From assembly GCA_913050245.1 (NCBI GenBank), contig CAJWZJ010000004.1, positions 1 through 64,000 on the forward strand: 64,000 bases of DNA. The letters are read 5' to 3'. Positions 15,935-24,063 of this stretch are shown here, piece by piece. Each line of letters opens with the position of its first letter. The first letter of the stretch is position 1. This DNA is from an uncultured bacterium (GTDB lineage Bacteria; Desulfobacterota_D; UBA1144). A program made the position numbers and the translations under genes. Under the pieces are notes generated by a model. That model searched no databases. It saw nothing but the letters and a program-made list of their open reading frames with translations, and had not been told where the DNA came from.

Positions 15935-17188
15935 ATGCTTAAATTTAGTTTGAGGAACTTGGTCCTGTTCCTTTTTTTCGGCGTTTTAACGCTGTTAGGA
16001 CAAAATTCGATCGCTTCTAGCGGTCTTGATTCGGGAGATAGCTCCTGGATTTTAACTTCAACAGCTCTAGTGCTTTTTATGACATTACCAGGTCTTGCTC
16101 TTTTTTATGGAGGTTTAGTTAGATCTAGAAATGTTTTATCCGTTTTTATGCATTGTATTGCTGTTGCATGTTTAATGTCAATTTTATGGGTTTTATTGGG
16201 CTATTCTATAGCATTCGGTGAAAATACAAGCCCATATTTTGGTGGTTTTTCTAAAGTATTTCTAAATGGGATTACTTCTGATAGTTTAATTGGAACAATT
16301 CCAGAATATGTTTTTGCAGGATTTCAGATGGTTTTTGCCGTTATTACTCCAGCATTGATAATAGGAGCATATGTCGAAAGAGTTAAGTTCTCATTTGTTC
16401 TTTTATTCTCTGCTTTATGGATGATTTTGTGTTACTCGCCTGTTACTTATTGGGTTTGGGGAGGAGGATTCCTTTTTGAACTTGGTACTGTTGATTTAGC
16501 CGGTGGGCTTGTAGTACATGAAACAGCAGGGCTTGCTGCTTTAGTTGTTGCAGTTTTTCTTGGGTCAAGGAATGACAAAACAAAGCCTCCTCATAATCCT
16601 GGATATGTGATGTTAGGTGCATCAATGTTATGGGTTGGGTGGTTTGGTTTTAATGCTGGCTCGCAACTTGCAGCTAATGGTAGTGCTGGACTAACATTAC
16701 TTGTTACTCATTTATCTGCGGCGTCGGCGTCGCTATCTTGGGCTGCTTATGAATATATTAAATATGGACGCTCATCATTAGTAGGCTTAGTGACAGGAAC
16801 TATTGCTGGCCTTGCCACTATAACTCCAGCTTCTGGTTCAGTATCCCCAATAGAAGCTATTATAATCGGCTCATTTGCTGGAATAGTATGTCAGGAAATG
16901 TGTTCTATCATTAAGAATAAGTTTAATACAGACGACTCTCTTGATGTATTTGCTGTTCATGGTTTTGGGGGAATATTGGGAACATTATCAATCGCAGTAT
17001 TTGGCCATGCTGGATGGTATGAGCAATTATTTGGAGTAATATCTGTAGGCATATTTACAGTAATAGTAACGGTATTAATAGTTATTGTATGTATTCAATT
17101 TGTAGGTATAAGGGTCACGTCAGATGAAGAAAATAGCGGACTTGATCTCTCAGAACATGGAGAAAAGGCTTACGATATGAATAGTTAA
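15935..17188 (+). CDS. amt: ammonium transporter, Amt family (FYGGLVRSRN type)
   Basis: Second ammonium channel, 417 residues, with an N-terminal signal-like segment (about 1-28) and about eleven membrane helices. Canonical AmtB features are LALFYGGLVRSRNVL in the first helix, pore histidines in GLVVHETAG and VFAVHGFGG, and the C-terminal GlnK-contact motif SEHGEKAY. The start has Shine-Dalgarno aaggag (15922-15927) with 7-nt spacing. The gene follows the first amt by 116 bp and has its own sigma-54-like promoter. The two paralogues belong to different branches and are unlikely to be a recent duplication. No PII gene is adjacent. Confidence 0.95.
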   Translation: MLKFSLRNLVLFLFFGVLTLLGQNSIASSGLDSGDSSWILTSTALVLFMTLPGLALFYGGLVRSRNVLSVFMHCIAVACLMSILWVLLGYSIAFGENTSPYFGGFSKVFLNGITSDSLIGTIPEYVFAGFQMVFAVITPALIIGAYVERVKFSFVLLFSALWMILCYSPVTYWVWGGGFLFELGTVDLAGGLVVHETAGLAALVVAVFLGSRNDKTKPPHNPGYVMLGASMLWVGWFGFNAGSQLAANGSAGLTLLVTHLSAASASLSWAAYEYIKYGRSSLVGLVTGTIAGLATITPASGSVSPIEAIIIGSFAGIVCQEMCSIIKNKFNTDDSLDVFAVHGFGGILGTLSIAVFGHAGWYEQLFGVISVGIFTVIVTVLIVIVCIQFVGIRVTSDEENSGLDLSEHGEKAYDMNS

Positions 17189-17374
17189 TTATTTTTCAGA
17201 TAGCAGCTTACCACCAACAGCCCACTGATTTCGTGGTATCTCATCAATTTGAACGTAAGTTGATGAAGGTGGTTTGCCTGCTACTGTTTCCATGGTTTTA
17301 GTTATTTCTTCAGAAATTTTTTTCCTTTGTTCATCAGTTAAATTTCCTGCTACTTTAACGTTTATGTATGGCAT
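17189..17374 (-). CDS. 4-oxalocrotonate tautomerase family protein
   Basis: Small tautomerase-superfamily protein of 61 residues, the standard 4-OT length. The start was moved from the track's 17422 to the ATG at 17374 because the mature protein must begin Pro-Tyr-Ile (MPYINVKVAG), Pro1 being the catalytic base. Conserved EQRKKISEEITKTM and YVQIDEIPRNQWAVGG follow the family. Substrate unknown; such proteins often act on enol/keto intermediates of ring cleavage, but none of that pathway is visible here. The start codon is 2 bp downstream of the zinc-ribbon gene, so the two form a small operon, convergent with amt. Confidence 0.88.
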   Translation of the reverse strand: MPYINVKVAGNLTDEQRKKISEEITKTMETVAGKPPSSTYVQIDEIPRNQWAVGGKLLSEK

Positions 17375-17376
17375 AT

Positions 17377-17574
17377 TTAGCACCCGAAAAGCACAATAAA
17401 TTTCTTGCCACAGCAATGACATATCTTATCTGGCTTTTCATCCTTATCGTCATAATTACTTTCACTTTGTGAAAAAGGGAATAACGCAGCTCCACAATGA
17501 GGACATTCTTTGTGATATGCAGAAATTGGCTCAAGAGGCTGTCTTCCTGGTTCTATGTTTTGAAAATCACTCAT
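17377..17574 (-). CDS. small zinc-ribbon protein, 65 aa
   Basis: Unrecognised protein with two CxxC-type knuckles, ECPHCGAALFPF and KICHCCGKKF, separated by an acidic linker (SNYDDKDEKPDK). This is a typical four-cysteine zinc ribbon. It is followed at 2 bp by the 4-OT gene. A hairpin with a T6 run on the same strand sits just upstream of its start. Function unknown; frame supported by the cysteine pattern. Confidence 0.7.
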   Translation of the reverse strand: MSDFQNIEPGRQPLEPISAYHKECPHCGAALFPFSQSESNYDDKDEKPDKICHCCGKKFIVLFGC

Positions 17575-17590
17575 AGGCTAAGTTTACAAG

Positions 17591-17649
17591 AAAAAAGCTC
17601 CTTTACCAAGATGTCGTCACCCCGTAAATAAAACGACCTTGAAGGAGCT
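17591..17649 (-). terminator. long hairpin followed by T6, terminator, attenuator or end of a small RNA
   Basis: On the minus strand agctcctt pairs with aaggagct, then caag with cttg and gtcgt with acgac (bulges gta and at), giving about 17 bp around a 15-nt loop. The stem is followed at once by TTTTTT, the layout of an intrinsic terminator. It reads towards the zinc-ribbon gene, whose start is only about 17 nt downstream, and no minus-strand gene lies upstream. It could attenuate that gene or end a short RNA that starts in the 17650-17731 gap. Confidence 0.55.
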
Positions 17650-17731
17650 CTACTTTATATTAACTAAATCTTTTTTTTTGTCATATAAATTTAAAAATAA
17701 AGAACTTAGGTTTTTCAATTATAATAATATA

Positions 17732-19078
17732 ATGATTTATGAGTGCATTAAGTGTGGCCTAACATCGCCTGTTAAAATGGGTAAATGTCATAAATGTAAC
17801 GAATGGAACTGCTTTGAAGAAAAAATAAGTAATAAAAAAAATAATCTTAAATTATTAGTATCTAATAAATTATCTGATATAGGCTCAGTCCAGAACAATC
17901 AAATATCCTGCTCAATAATTGAAATGGATCGTGTTCTGGGTGGTGGATTTATGACTGGCTCTTCAGTATTATTAGGTGGTGAGCCAGGAATTGGTAAATC
18001 AACTTTAGCTTTACAATTAGCTGCAAATCTATCTCACTTAAATTCAGTTTTATATGTATCCGCAGAGGAATCAATATCTCAAATTAATTCCAGGGCAAAA
18101 AGATTAAATATTAAATATAACGACTTATTTTTTTTAAATGATACAAGCATCGATCAGATTTTCCTTCAAATTGAAGATTTAAAACCAAGTATTATGATTA
18201 TAGATTCGATTCATGCACTAACCTCAAATGATTCCGATTCGTCATTAGGATCAATTTCACAATTGAAAACGTCATCTCAAAAATTATCTGAATATTGTAA
18301 AAAAAATTCAATTATATTAATGCTCATATGTCATATTACAAAAGATGGATCTATTGCGGGCCCTAAAACCCTAGAACACTTAGTCGATACAGTTTTATAT
18401 TTCGATCAAATTGAATCTGATGAGCTGAGAATTCTGAGAACTACAAAGAATAGGTTTGGTGCAACAAATGAAATTGGAGTTTTTAAAATGACTGAAACTG
18501 GATTGGTCGAAGTAAATGAATCATCAAATATATTTATTTCAAGTAACTCTGAATCCTATCCAGGAACTGCTATTTCCTCAACATTTGAAGGAACTAGGTC
18601 CATATTGATTGAAATTCAATCTTTGGTCTCAGCTCCAAGTCAATCTTACGGAAGGCGCTATTCAAATGGATTAGAAATAAATAGGGTGAATATGCTAATA
18701 GCAATCCTAGAGAAGTTTTCAAAAATTATGTTTAACGATAAAGATATTTTTGTTAATGTTTCAAAAGGAGTCAAAGTTAAAGATCCATCTGTAGACTTAG
18801 CTATTATTGCGTCACTTTTATCTAGTTTCCAAGACATAACAATTCCGACCGATCATGTTTTTGTTGGAGAAGTTGGTTTGGGTGGTGAAGTTAAAACTAT
18901 AGCAAAAATTGAAAAAAGAATTAAAGAGTTTGAAAGAATGGGCTTTAAAAAATGTTTTTTACCATATATTTCTCTAAATCAATCTGGGGATTTAGAAAAA
19001 AAATTTTCAGATAAAATTAAATTAATCGCAATTAAAAATATTAAAGAACTTGATAAATTCATCGGTGAAATGAAGTGA
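17732..19078 (+). CDS. radA: DNA repair protein RadA
   Basis: Recombination helper that promotes branch migration with RecA. The start was moved from the track's 17639 to ATG 17732 so that the protein begins MIYECIKCG; the four-cysteine zinc finger is C5/C8/C19/C22. Then come Walker A GGEPGIGKST, the RadA-specific KNRFGATNEIG motif and a Lon-like C-terminal domain (around DPSVDLAIIASLLSSF and FVGEVGLGGEVK). About 448 residues, normal for the family. The 31 upstream codons in the track fall in a Phe/Lys-rich, non-conserved stretch after the hairpin. It overlaps murI by 4 bp (GTGA). Confidence 0.95.
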   Translation: MIYECIKCGLTSPVKMGKCHKCNEWNCFEEKISNKKNNLKLLVSNKLSDIGSVQNNQISCSIIEMDRVLGGGFMTGSSVLLGGEPGIGKSTLALQLAANLSHLNSVLYVSAEESISQINSRAKRLNIKYNDLFFLNDTSIDQIFLQIEDLKPSIMIIDSIHALTSNDSDSSLGSISQLKTSSQKLSEYCKKNSIILMLICHITKDGSIAGPKTLEHLVDTVLYFDQIESDELRILRTTKNRFGATNEIGVFKMTETGLVEVNESSNIFISSNSESYPGTAISSTFEGTRSILIEIQSLVSAPSQSYGRRYSNGLEINRVNMLIAILEKFSKIMFNDKDIFVNVSKGVKVKDPSVDLAIIASLLSSFQDITIPTDHVFVGEVGLGGEVKTIAKIEKRIKEFERMGFKKCFLPYISLNQSGDLEKKFSDKIKLIAIKNIKELDKFIGEMK

Positions 19079-19851
19079 AAATTGGTATTTTTGATTCAGG
19101 AATAGGTGGTCTAACAGTATTTAAACAACTTATAAAAAGATTACCAAATAACGATTATGTTTATCTTGGAGATACAGCAAGGCTTCCATACGGTATAAAA
19201 TCAAAAAAGACAGTTATTGAATATTCACTAAAAAATACAAAGTTTTTAATTGATAAAGGTTGTAAAATAATTGTTGTTGCTTGTAATACAGCCTCAGCAT
19301 ATGCAGAAAGTACTTTGAGTAAAAAATTTAATGTACCAATTTTCAATGTCATAGACTCAGGAGTTTTAGCAGTAAAAGATTCTGCCATTCATAATGTCGG
19401 AATTATTGCAACGCCCTCAACCATTGAAAGTAAATCTTATAGTAACAGATTGAAGAAGATAAAAAATATAAAAAAAATTATAAGTAAAGAATGTCCAATA
19501 TTTGTTCCTATAGTTGAAGAGGGCATTAAATCTAAAGGATATATTGACCAAATTATCGAGGAAAATCTTAATATCTTTAAAAAAAATAAAATTGATGGCT
19601 TGATACTTGGTTGTACGCATTATCCAATCTTAAAAGTAAAAATCAAAAAATTTTTAGGCCCAAACGTAACTTTGTTTGATTCTTCAATTGAATTAGCAAA
19701 ATCTATAGATACCTATTTAGCTAAGACCAAAAAAGTCAAAAGCGGTAAAAAAGAAATTTATCTTACCGATGGTTCTAAATATTTTAAAACAGCTTTAAAA
19801 AACATGTTTAATGATATGAATTTTAATTTGAAAATAATTGATATCAGGTGA
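19075..19851 (+). CDS. murI: glutamate racemase
   Basis: Supplies D-glutamate for peptidoglycan by two-base cysteine racemisation. N terminus MKIGIFDSGIGGLTV, substrate loop GDTARLPYG, and the two catalytic cysteines Cys70 (VACNTASA) and Cys180 (LGCTHYPIL). 258 residues, near family length. It starts with GTG overlapping the radA stop (GTGA), so the two are translationally coupled. The stop codon lies within the stem of a terminator shared with the convergent etf operon. Confidence 0.96.
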   Translation: MKIGIFDSGIGGLTVFKQLIKRLPNNDYVYLGDTARLPYGIKSKKTVIEYSLKNTKFLIDKGCKIIVVACNTASAYAESTLSKKFNVPIFNVIDSGVLAVKDSAIHNVGIIATPSTIESKSYSNRLKKIKNIKKIISKECPIFVPIVEEGIKSKGYIDQIIEENLNIFKKNKIDGLILGCTHYPILKVKIKKFLGPNVTLFDSSIELAKSIDTYLAKTKKVKSGKKEIYLTDGSKYFKTALKNMFNDMNFNLKIIDIR

Positions 19852-19872
19852 GCAAATCTCACCTGATATCAA
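19838..19872. terminator. bidirectional terminator between murI and etfA
   Basis: Perfect 15-bp inverted repeat ttgatatcaggtgag / ctcacctgatatcaa with a 5-nt loop (caaat). It includes the murI stop codon and lies 12 bp before the end of the convergent etfA. The minus-strand side is followed by a T-rich stretch; the plus side has little U-tract. It most likely serves both convergent transcripts. Confidence 0.75.
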
Positions 19873-19883
19873 AAGTCAAAAGT

Positions 19884-20858
19884 CTATCCTAGTTTTTTAA
19901 TTTCATCAGTTAAAGCAGGTAATACGTCGAATAGATCACCGCAAATTCCATAATCACATTTTTGGAATATTGGTGCGTCAGGGTCTTTGTTTATTGCAAC
20001 TATTACCTTTGACGACCCCATTCCTGCATAATGTTGAACTGACCCAGATATTCCGACAGCAACATAAAGATTTGGTGAAACAACTTTACCAGTCTGACCA
20101 ACTTGCATCTCATAAGGTACCCAACCTGAATCAACCGCAGCTCTTGAAGCTCCTGCTCCGGCACCAAGTGAATCGGCCAAATCATAAACAACTTTGAAAT
20201 TTTCACCGTTTGCCATTCCTCTACCACCAGAAACAATTTTATCAGCTTCTGTTAGCTCTGGTCTTTCTTTTGGAATAATTTTTGTCTCAATTACTTTATA
20301 ATTTTCATCTGAAGGTAAATCAACACTTTCAGACACAACTTCAGCGCTCGCAGAACCTTCAGTAGGTTTAAATGCATTTAATCTTACAGTAGCAATCATA
20401 GGTTTTACATCATGAAAACTAATAGTAGCTATAGATTTTCCAGAATATTTATATCTTTTTACTTGTAATGTTGATGATGAACTCATATCAACATCTATTG
20501 CATCCAAGCATAAACCAGCAGCTGTTCTAGATGCAACCCTAGGTAAAAAATCTTGATTTTGCAATGTATTTCCGCCCAATACAATATCAGGATTATGTTT
20601 TTTTATTACCTCGGATAAAGCAGCTGCATAAAGACTTGGATTAAAATCTTTTAAAGCTGGATTTTCTATTTTATAAAATTTTTCTGCTCCGTATTTTCCC
20701 AAATCTGCTTCAATAGCTCCGGAGTTATCGCCTACATAAACGGCGCAAACTGTTGCACCATTTTTTTCTTTCAATTTTGATGCCGCACTAAGAACTTCAT
20801 AAGTTACATTTCTTACTGTATCTTGTGCTTTATCTACTAATACCCAAATTTCACTCAT
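19884..20858 (-). CDS. etfA: electron transfer flavoprotein alpha subunit
   Basis: FAD-binding subunit of ETF, which passes electrons from acyl-CoA and other dehydrogenases to the quinone pool. The N-terminal half is the ETF fold (MSEIWVLVDKAQD). The C-terminal FAD domain has VSPNLYVAVGISGSVQHYAGM and VAINKDPDAPIFQKCDYGI, the classic EtfA signatures. 324 residues, full length. It follows etfB by 9 bp. In the neighbourhood no acyl-CoA dehydrogenase or ETF-QO is seen, so its partners lie elsewhere. Confidence 0.96.
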   Translation of the reverse strand: MSEIWVLVDKAQDTVRNVTYEVLSAASKLKEKNGATVCAVYVGDNSGAIEADLGKYGAEKFYKIENPALKDFNPSLYAAALSEVIKKHNPDIVLGGNTLQNQDFLPRVASRTAAGLCLDAIDVDMSSSSTLQVKRYKYSGKSIATISFHDVKPMIATVRLNAFKPTEGSASAEVVSESVDLPSDENYKVIETKIIPKERPELTEADKIVSGGRGMANGENFKVVYDLADSLGAGAGASRAAVDSGWVPYEMQVGQTGKVVSPNLYVAVGISGSVQHYAGMGSSKVIVAINKDPDAPIFQKCDYGICGDLFDVLPALTDEIKKLG

Positions 20859-20867
20859 AATTTTCTC

Positions 20868-21680
20868 CTAAATAATTTTTGCCTCTTCTCTTAAAAGCTT
20901 AGCAAGTTCGGCAGATGCTTGTTGTACATCATTACCTTCGAGAACTTTAAGGCTTCTAGATATAGTTGGTATTTCAATATTATCAGTTTTAACTCTTGAT
21001 CCAGCAGAGCCCAAAGCATCTGCAGCTATACCAATTTCATCAGAATTAATTCCATCAACACCAACTTCTTCACATGGTTTCTTTTTTGCCTTCATAATTC
21101 CAGGCAATGATGCATATCTTGGCTCGTTAATACCTTGCTCAACAGTAACAACAGCAGGTAGTTTTAGTTCTCTTATTTCTTCACCGCCTTCAATTACTGA
21201 TGTTACCTTTACAGTCTTACTTCCTTCATCTACTTCAACTTTAGTAGCTAAGGTTGCCTGAGGTATATCAAGTTCTTCAGCAACTTGTATTGGGACCTGG
21301 CTTGATTCTTCATCTATCCATTTTTTACCAGCTAAAATTAAATCGATATCTCCTAATGATTTTATCTTAGAGCCTATAACTTTCCCAAGTGCAAAAGAAT
21401 CCATATCAGCAAAAGAGTCATCTTTGATATGAACTCCAGAATCGCCTCCCATAGCTAAAGATGTTCTAATTGCATCAACTGATCTTTCTGCGCCAACCGT
21501 TAGCACTACAACTTCAGCCCCAGTTTTTTCTTTAATTTGGACAGCTTCTTCTACAGCAAATTCATCAAATGGATTAAGAATCCATTTTATGTCATCAGTT
21601 TGTATTCCATTTCCTGAAGAATTAGCTTGAATTTTTGCTTCTGTGTCAGGTGTTTGCCTAACAATAACTAAAATTTTCAA
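20868..21680 (-). CDS. etfB: electron transfer flavoprotein beta subunit
   Basis: AMP-binding subunit of ETF. 270 residues: N terminus MKILVIVRQTPDTEAKI, then NPFDEFAVEEAVQIKE and the EtfB core (AGKKWIDEESSQVP, VPI-QVAEELDIPQ region), and a C-terminal tail that wraps on EtfA. It is first in a two-gene operon with etfA. A short imperfect palindrome (ggttactt aaa aagtacc, about 21693-21710) lies just upstream of the start and could be an operator, though nothing identifies a regulator. Confidence 0.96.
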   Translation of the reverse strand: MKILVIVRQTPDTEAKIQANSSGNGIQTDDIKWILNPFDEFAVEEAVQIKEKTGAEVVVLTVGAERSVDAIRTSLAMGGDSGVHIKDDSFADMDSFALGKVIGSKIKSLGDIDLILAGKKWIDEESSQVPIQVAEELDIPQATLATKVEVDEGSKTVKVTSVIEGGEEIRELKLPAVVTVEQGINEPRYASLPGIMKAKKKPCEEVGVDGINSDEIGIAADALGSAGSRVKTDNIEIPTISRSLKVLEGNDVQQASAELAKLLREEAKII

Positions 21681-21760
21681 TTTTTCCCCCTTGGTTACTT
21701 AAAAAGTACCTAGAAAATATTAAGTAATAGAGCATTAAAGTCAAGATTTAAAGGAATAAC

Positions 21761-22363
21761 TTACAATTTTCTTCTATCTATAAGTGATTTAGCTAATGTG
21801 TTCTTGTCTATATAGTCAACTTCGGACCCTAAGGGCATTCCGATAGCAATTCTTGAAGTTTTATTACAATATTTCTGTACTCGCTCATTTAAAAATCTAG
21901 CCGTGAACTCGCCATCATTTGTTGGATCTGTTGCAAATATTATTTCATTAAATTTTACTTTTTTTACTCTTTTTAAGAGCCTGTCAATTTTTAGATCCTC
22001 TGGTTTAATTCCTTTTGATACAGACAAAAGACCTTGTAATACATAATATTGTCCTTTGTATTCGCCACTTTCTTCAATGGAAATCATATCAAAAATATTT
22101 TCAACTACACATAATATTTTTGAATCCCTGACTGGGTCATTGCAAAAACATTTCTTTTCAAATACAAAGCTATTACAATTATTGCATATTTTCACTTTTT
22201 TCCTTGCCTCAACCATAGATTTTGCAATTTCTAAAGTTAAATTTGGTGGATTTTTCATTAGAAAAAGTGCTAATCTTGAAGCAGTCTTTTCGCCAATACT
22301 AGGAAATTTAGATAAGGATTCAATTAATTTATCAAATTCTTTACCCAAAATTTTTTCTTTCAT
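21761..22363 (-). CDS. recR: recombination mediator RecR
   Basis: Loads RecA at ssDNA gaps with RecF/RecO. 200 residues. The N-terminal helix-hairpin-helix (FPSIGEKTASRLALFL) is followed by a zinc knuckle and a Toprim domain (VVENIFDMISIEESGEY, ATDPTNDGEFTARFL). The zinc knuckle reads C-x2-C-x8-C-x-C (CNNC...CFC), one residue shorter in the second pair than the usual C-x2-C. The gene closes the dnaX-ybaB-recR operon, 6 bp after ybaB. Confidence 0.95.
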   Translation of the reverse strand: MKEKILGKEFDKLIESLSKFPSIGEKTASRLALFLMKNPPNLTLEIAKSMVEARKKVKICNNCNSFVFEKKCFCNDPVRDSKILCVVENIFDMISIEESGEYKGQYYVLQGLLSVSKGIKPEDLKIDRLLKRVKKVKFNEIIFATDPTNDGEFTARFLNERVQKYCNKTSRIAIGMPLGSEVDYIDKNTLAKSLIDRRKL

Positions 22364-22369
22364 AAACTT

Positions 22370-22699
22370 TTATAACAAACCTGGAGGAATCCCCATCGAA
22401 GATGCAACCTCACCCATTTTTTCTTTAATTTTATCTCTACCTTTATCTAATACCTCATTAGTAGCAGCTTGTATTAAATCTTGAATCATATCCTTATCAC
22501 CAGAATTTAAAATTTCATCCTCAATATGAATTGATAGTATTTCTCCCTTTGCTTTTGCTTGAACCTTAACCATTCCACCTCCTGATGAAGATTCTACAAT
22601 TTCATTACCTGCATCATCTTGAATTTGCTCCATTTGTTTTTTCATTTTTTCTGCTTGCTTCATCATTGTTTTCATATTCATGTTTCCTGGTAATTTCAT
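22370..22699 (-). CDS. ybaB: YbaB/EbfC family nucleoid-associated protein
   Basis: Small DNA-binding protein encoded between dnaX and recR in most bacteria. The start was placed at ATG 22699 (MKLPGNMNMKTMMKQAEKMKKQMEQIQ), 8 nt after the Shine-Dalgarno aaggag. The track's upstream start (MRRRIR) would put the start inside the end of dnaX. Met/Lys-rich N-terminal helix, central VEASSGGGMVKV-type strand (here VESSSGGGMVKVQAKAKG) and C-terminal helices. About 109 residues, normal length. Confidence 0.93.
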   Translation of the reverse strand: MKLPGNMNMKTMMKQAEKMKKQMEQIQDDAGNEIVESSSGGGMVKVQAKAKGEILSIHIEDEILNSGDKDMIQDLIQAATNEVLDKGRDKIKEKMGEVASSMGIPPGLL

Positions 22700-22700
22700 C

Positions 22701-24059
22701 CTAATTCTCCTTCTCAATCTCTAGAATCCTACAATCAAAAGTTTCAAATAAGCTCTTCATAGATTGAGATTCAAATAGTCTATCTTTATTTTCTTTTAAA
22801 TTGAAGGTTGTTTCTTTATCGCTAAGTAATTCCGAAGGCTTCTCAGAAATTAATTTGGTATCTTGATCTATATCATTCTTAATATGTATTTCACCATTTA
22901 CTGAATTTTTTATATCTTTCTTGAAATTAATATCAGAATTTTTTACTTTTTTTTTTGATTCTTCAGGTAGTTTGGTATCGAAATTAACAAAGTCTCCAAT
23001 TAAACATAACTTTATAATTGCTGTTTCTGCTGAAATTCTTAAATTAGTACTTTTAGATATATCCTGATATGAATTTATTAAATTATCAAAAATATTTTCA
23101 ACTTCATGAATAGAAATAGTTTCAAATTTTGAATTAAGCTCATTATCAATTAACTCAATGGTTGAGTCGTTGCTATTAATTTCAAGTTTAGAATAAATAA
23201 GACTTCGATAGAAGAACAATATAGACAAAATAAATTTTTTGATGTCATATCCTTTTTCGCAGATTTGTGCAAGTATTTCAAGACTTTCTTTAATATTTCC
23301 TGATAATATTTCAACCGAAATAGATTGAACTACCTCCTTAGGTGCGATCCCTAACTTTAGAATTGATTTATCGTATGATATTTTTTTATTTAAAGAATTT
23401 GATAGAAGTTCAAGTAAGCTAAGTGAATCACGAGCAGAACCATTTGCTTCATTAGCCAGCAATCTCACAGACTCATCGTCGATAATAATTTTTTCTAATT
23501 CGCAAACTTTATTTATCAAATCTTCTATTTTATTTCCATTTAAATTTGAAAAATTAATCATCTGACACCTAGATGATATCGTTATCGGTATTTTTTCCAC
23601 TTCTGTAGTTGCCAAGATAAATATTGTATTTTCATTAGGTTCTTCAAGTGTTTTTAATAATGCATTGAAGGCTGCTTTTGATAACATATGAACTTCATCA
23701 ATTATGAATACCTTATATTTACAAGTTAAAGATGAATATTGTGATATATCTATAACCTCTCTAATTTGATCAACACCATTATTTGATGCCGCATCAATTT
23801 CAATTACATCTAAAGACTTACCATCATCTATATCACTTCCTATCTGTGGATTATTAGAAATTTCTTCATAATTAATTGCTTTTGCAAAAATTCTTGCCAT
23901 TGAGGTTTTTCCAATTCCACGACCTCCGCAGAAAATTAAAGCATGAGGAATAGACTTGTTTTTAATAAAACTCTCTAGTATGGATATTGGCACTTCTTGT
24001 CCAACAACCTCATCAAAACTTTTGGGTCTATACTTTCTTGCTAAAACAATATACGACAT
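22701..24059 (-). CDS. dnaX: DNA polymerase III subunit gamma/tau
   Basis: Clamp-loader ATPase. The start was placed at ATG 24059 (MSYIVLARKYRPKSFDEVVGQ), since the track's extra 33 codons are translated SRP RNA. Walker A GGRGIGKTS, Walker B region FIIDEVHMLSKAAFNALLKTLEEP and sensor 1 (FILATTEVEKIP) are intact. The cysteine module usually found between Walker A and DVIEIDAASN is gone: the stretch AINYEEISNNPQIGSDIDDG has no cysteine. About 452 residues with a lysine-rich, poorly conserved C terminus. The A AAA AAG-type slippery site was not sought exhaustively. Confidence 0.93.
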   Translation of the reverse strand: MSYIVLARKYRPKSFDEVVGQEVPISILESFIKNKSIPHALIFCGGRGIGKTSMARIFAKAINYEEISNNPQIGSDIDDGKSLDVIEIDAASNNGVDQIREVIDISQYSSLTCKYKVFIIDEVHMLSKAAFNALLKTLEEPNENTIFILATTEVEKIPITISSRCQMINFSNLNGNKIEDLINKVCELEKIIIDDESVRLLANEANGSARDSLSLLELLSNSLNKKISYDKSILKLGIAPKEVVQSISVEILSGNIKESLEILAQICEKGYDIKKFILSILFFYRSLIYSKLEINSNDSTIELIDNELNSKFETISIHEVENIFDNLINSYQDISKSTNLRISAETAIIKLCLIGDFVNFDTKLPEESKKKVKNSDINFKKDIKNSVNGEIHIKNDIDQDTKLISEKPSELLSDKETTFNLKENKDRLFESQSMKSLFETFDCRILEIEKEN

Positions 24060-24063
24060 AAGT

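Noticed and set aside
17639-17731. Upstream start of radA
   Set aside because: The added 31 residues are non-conserved and run through the hairpin region; the zinc finger N terminus starts at ATG 17732.
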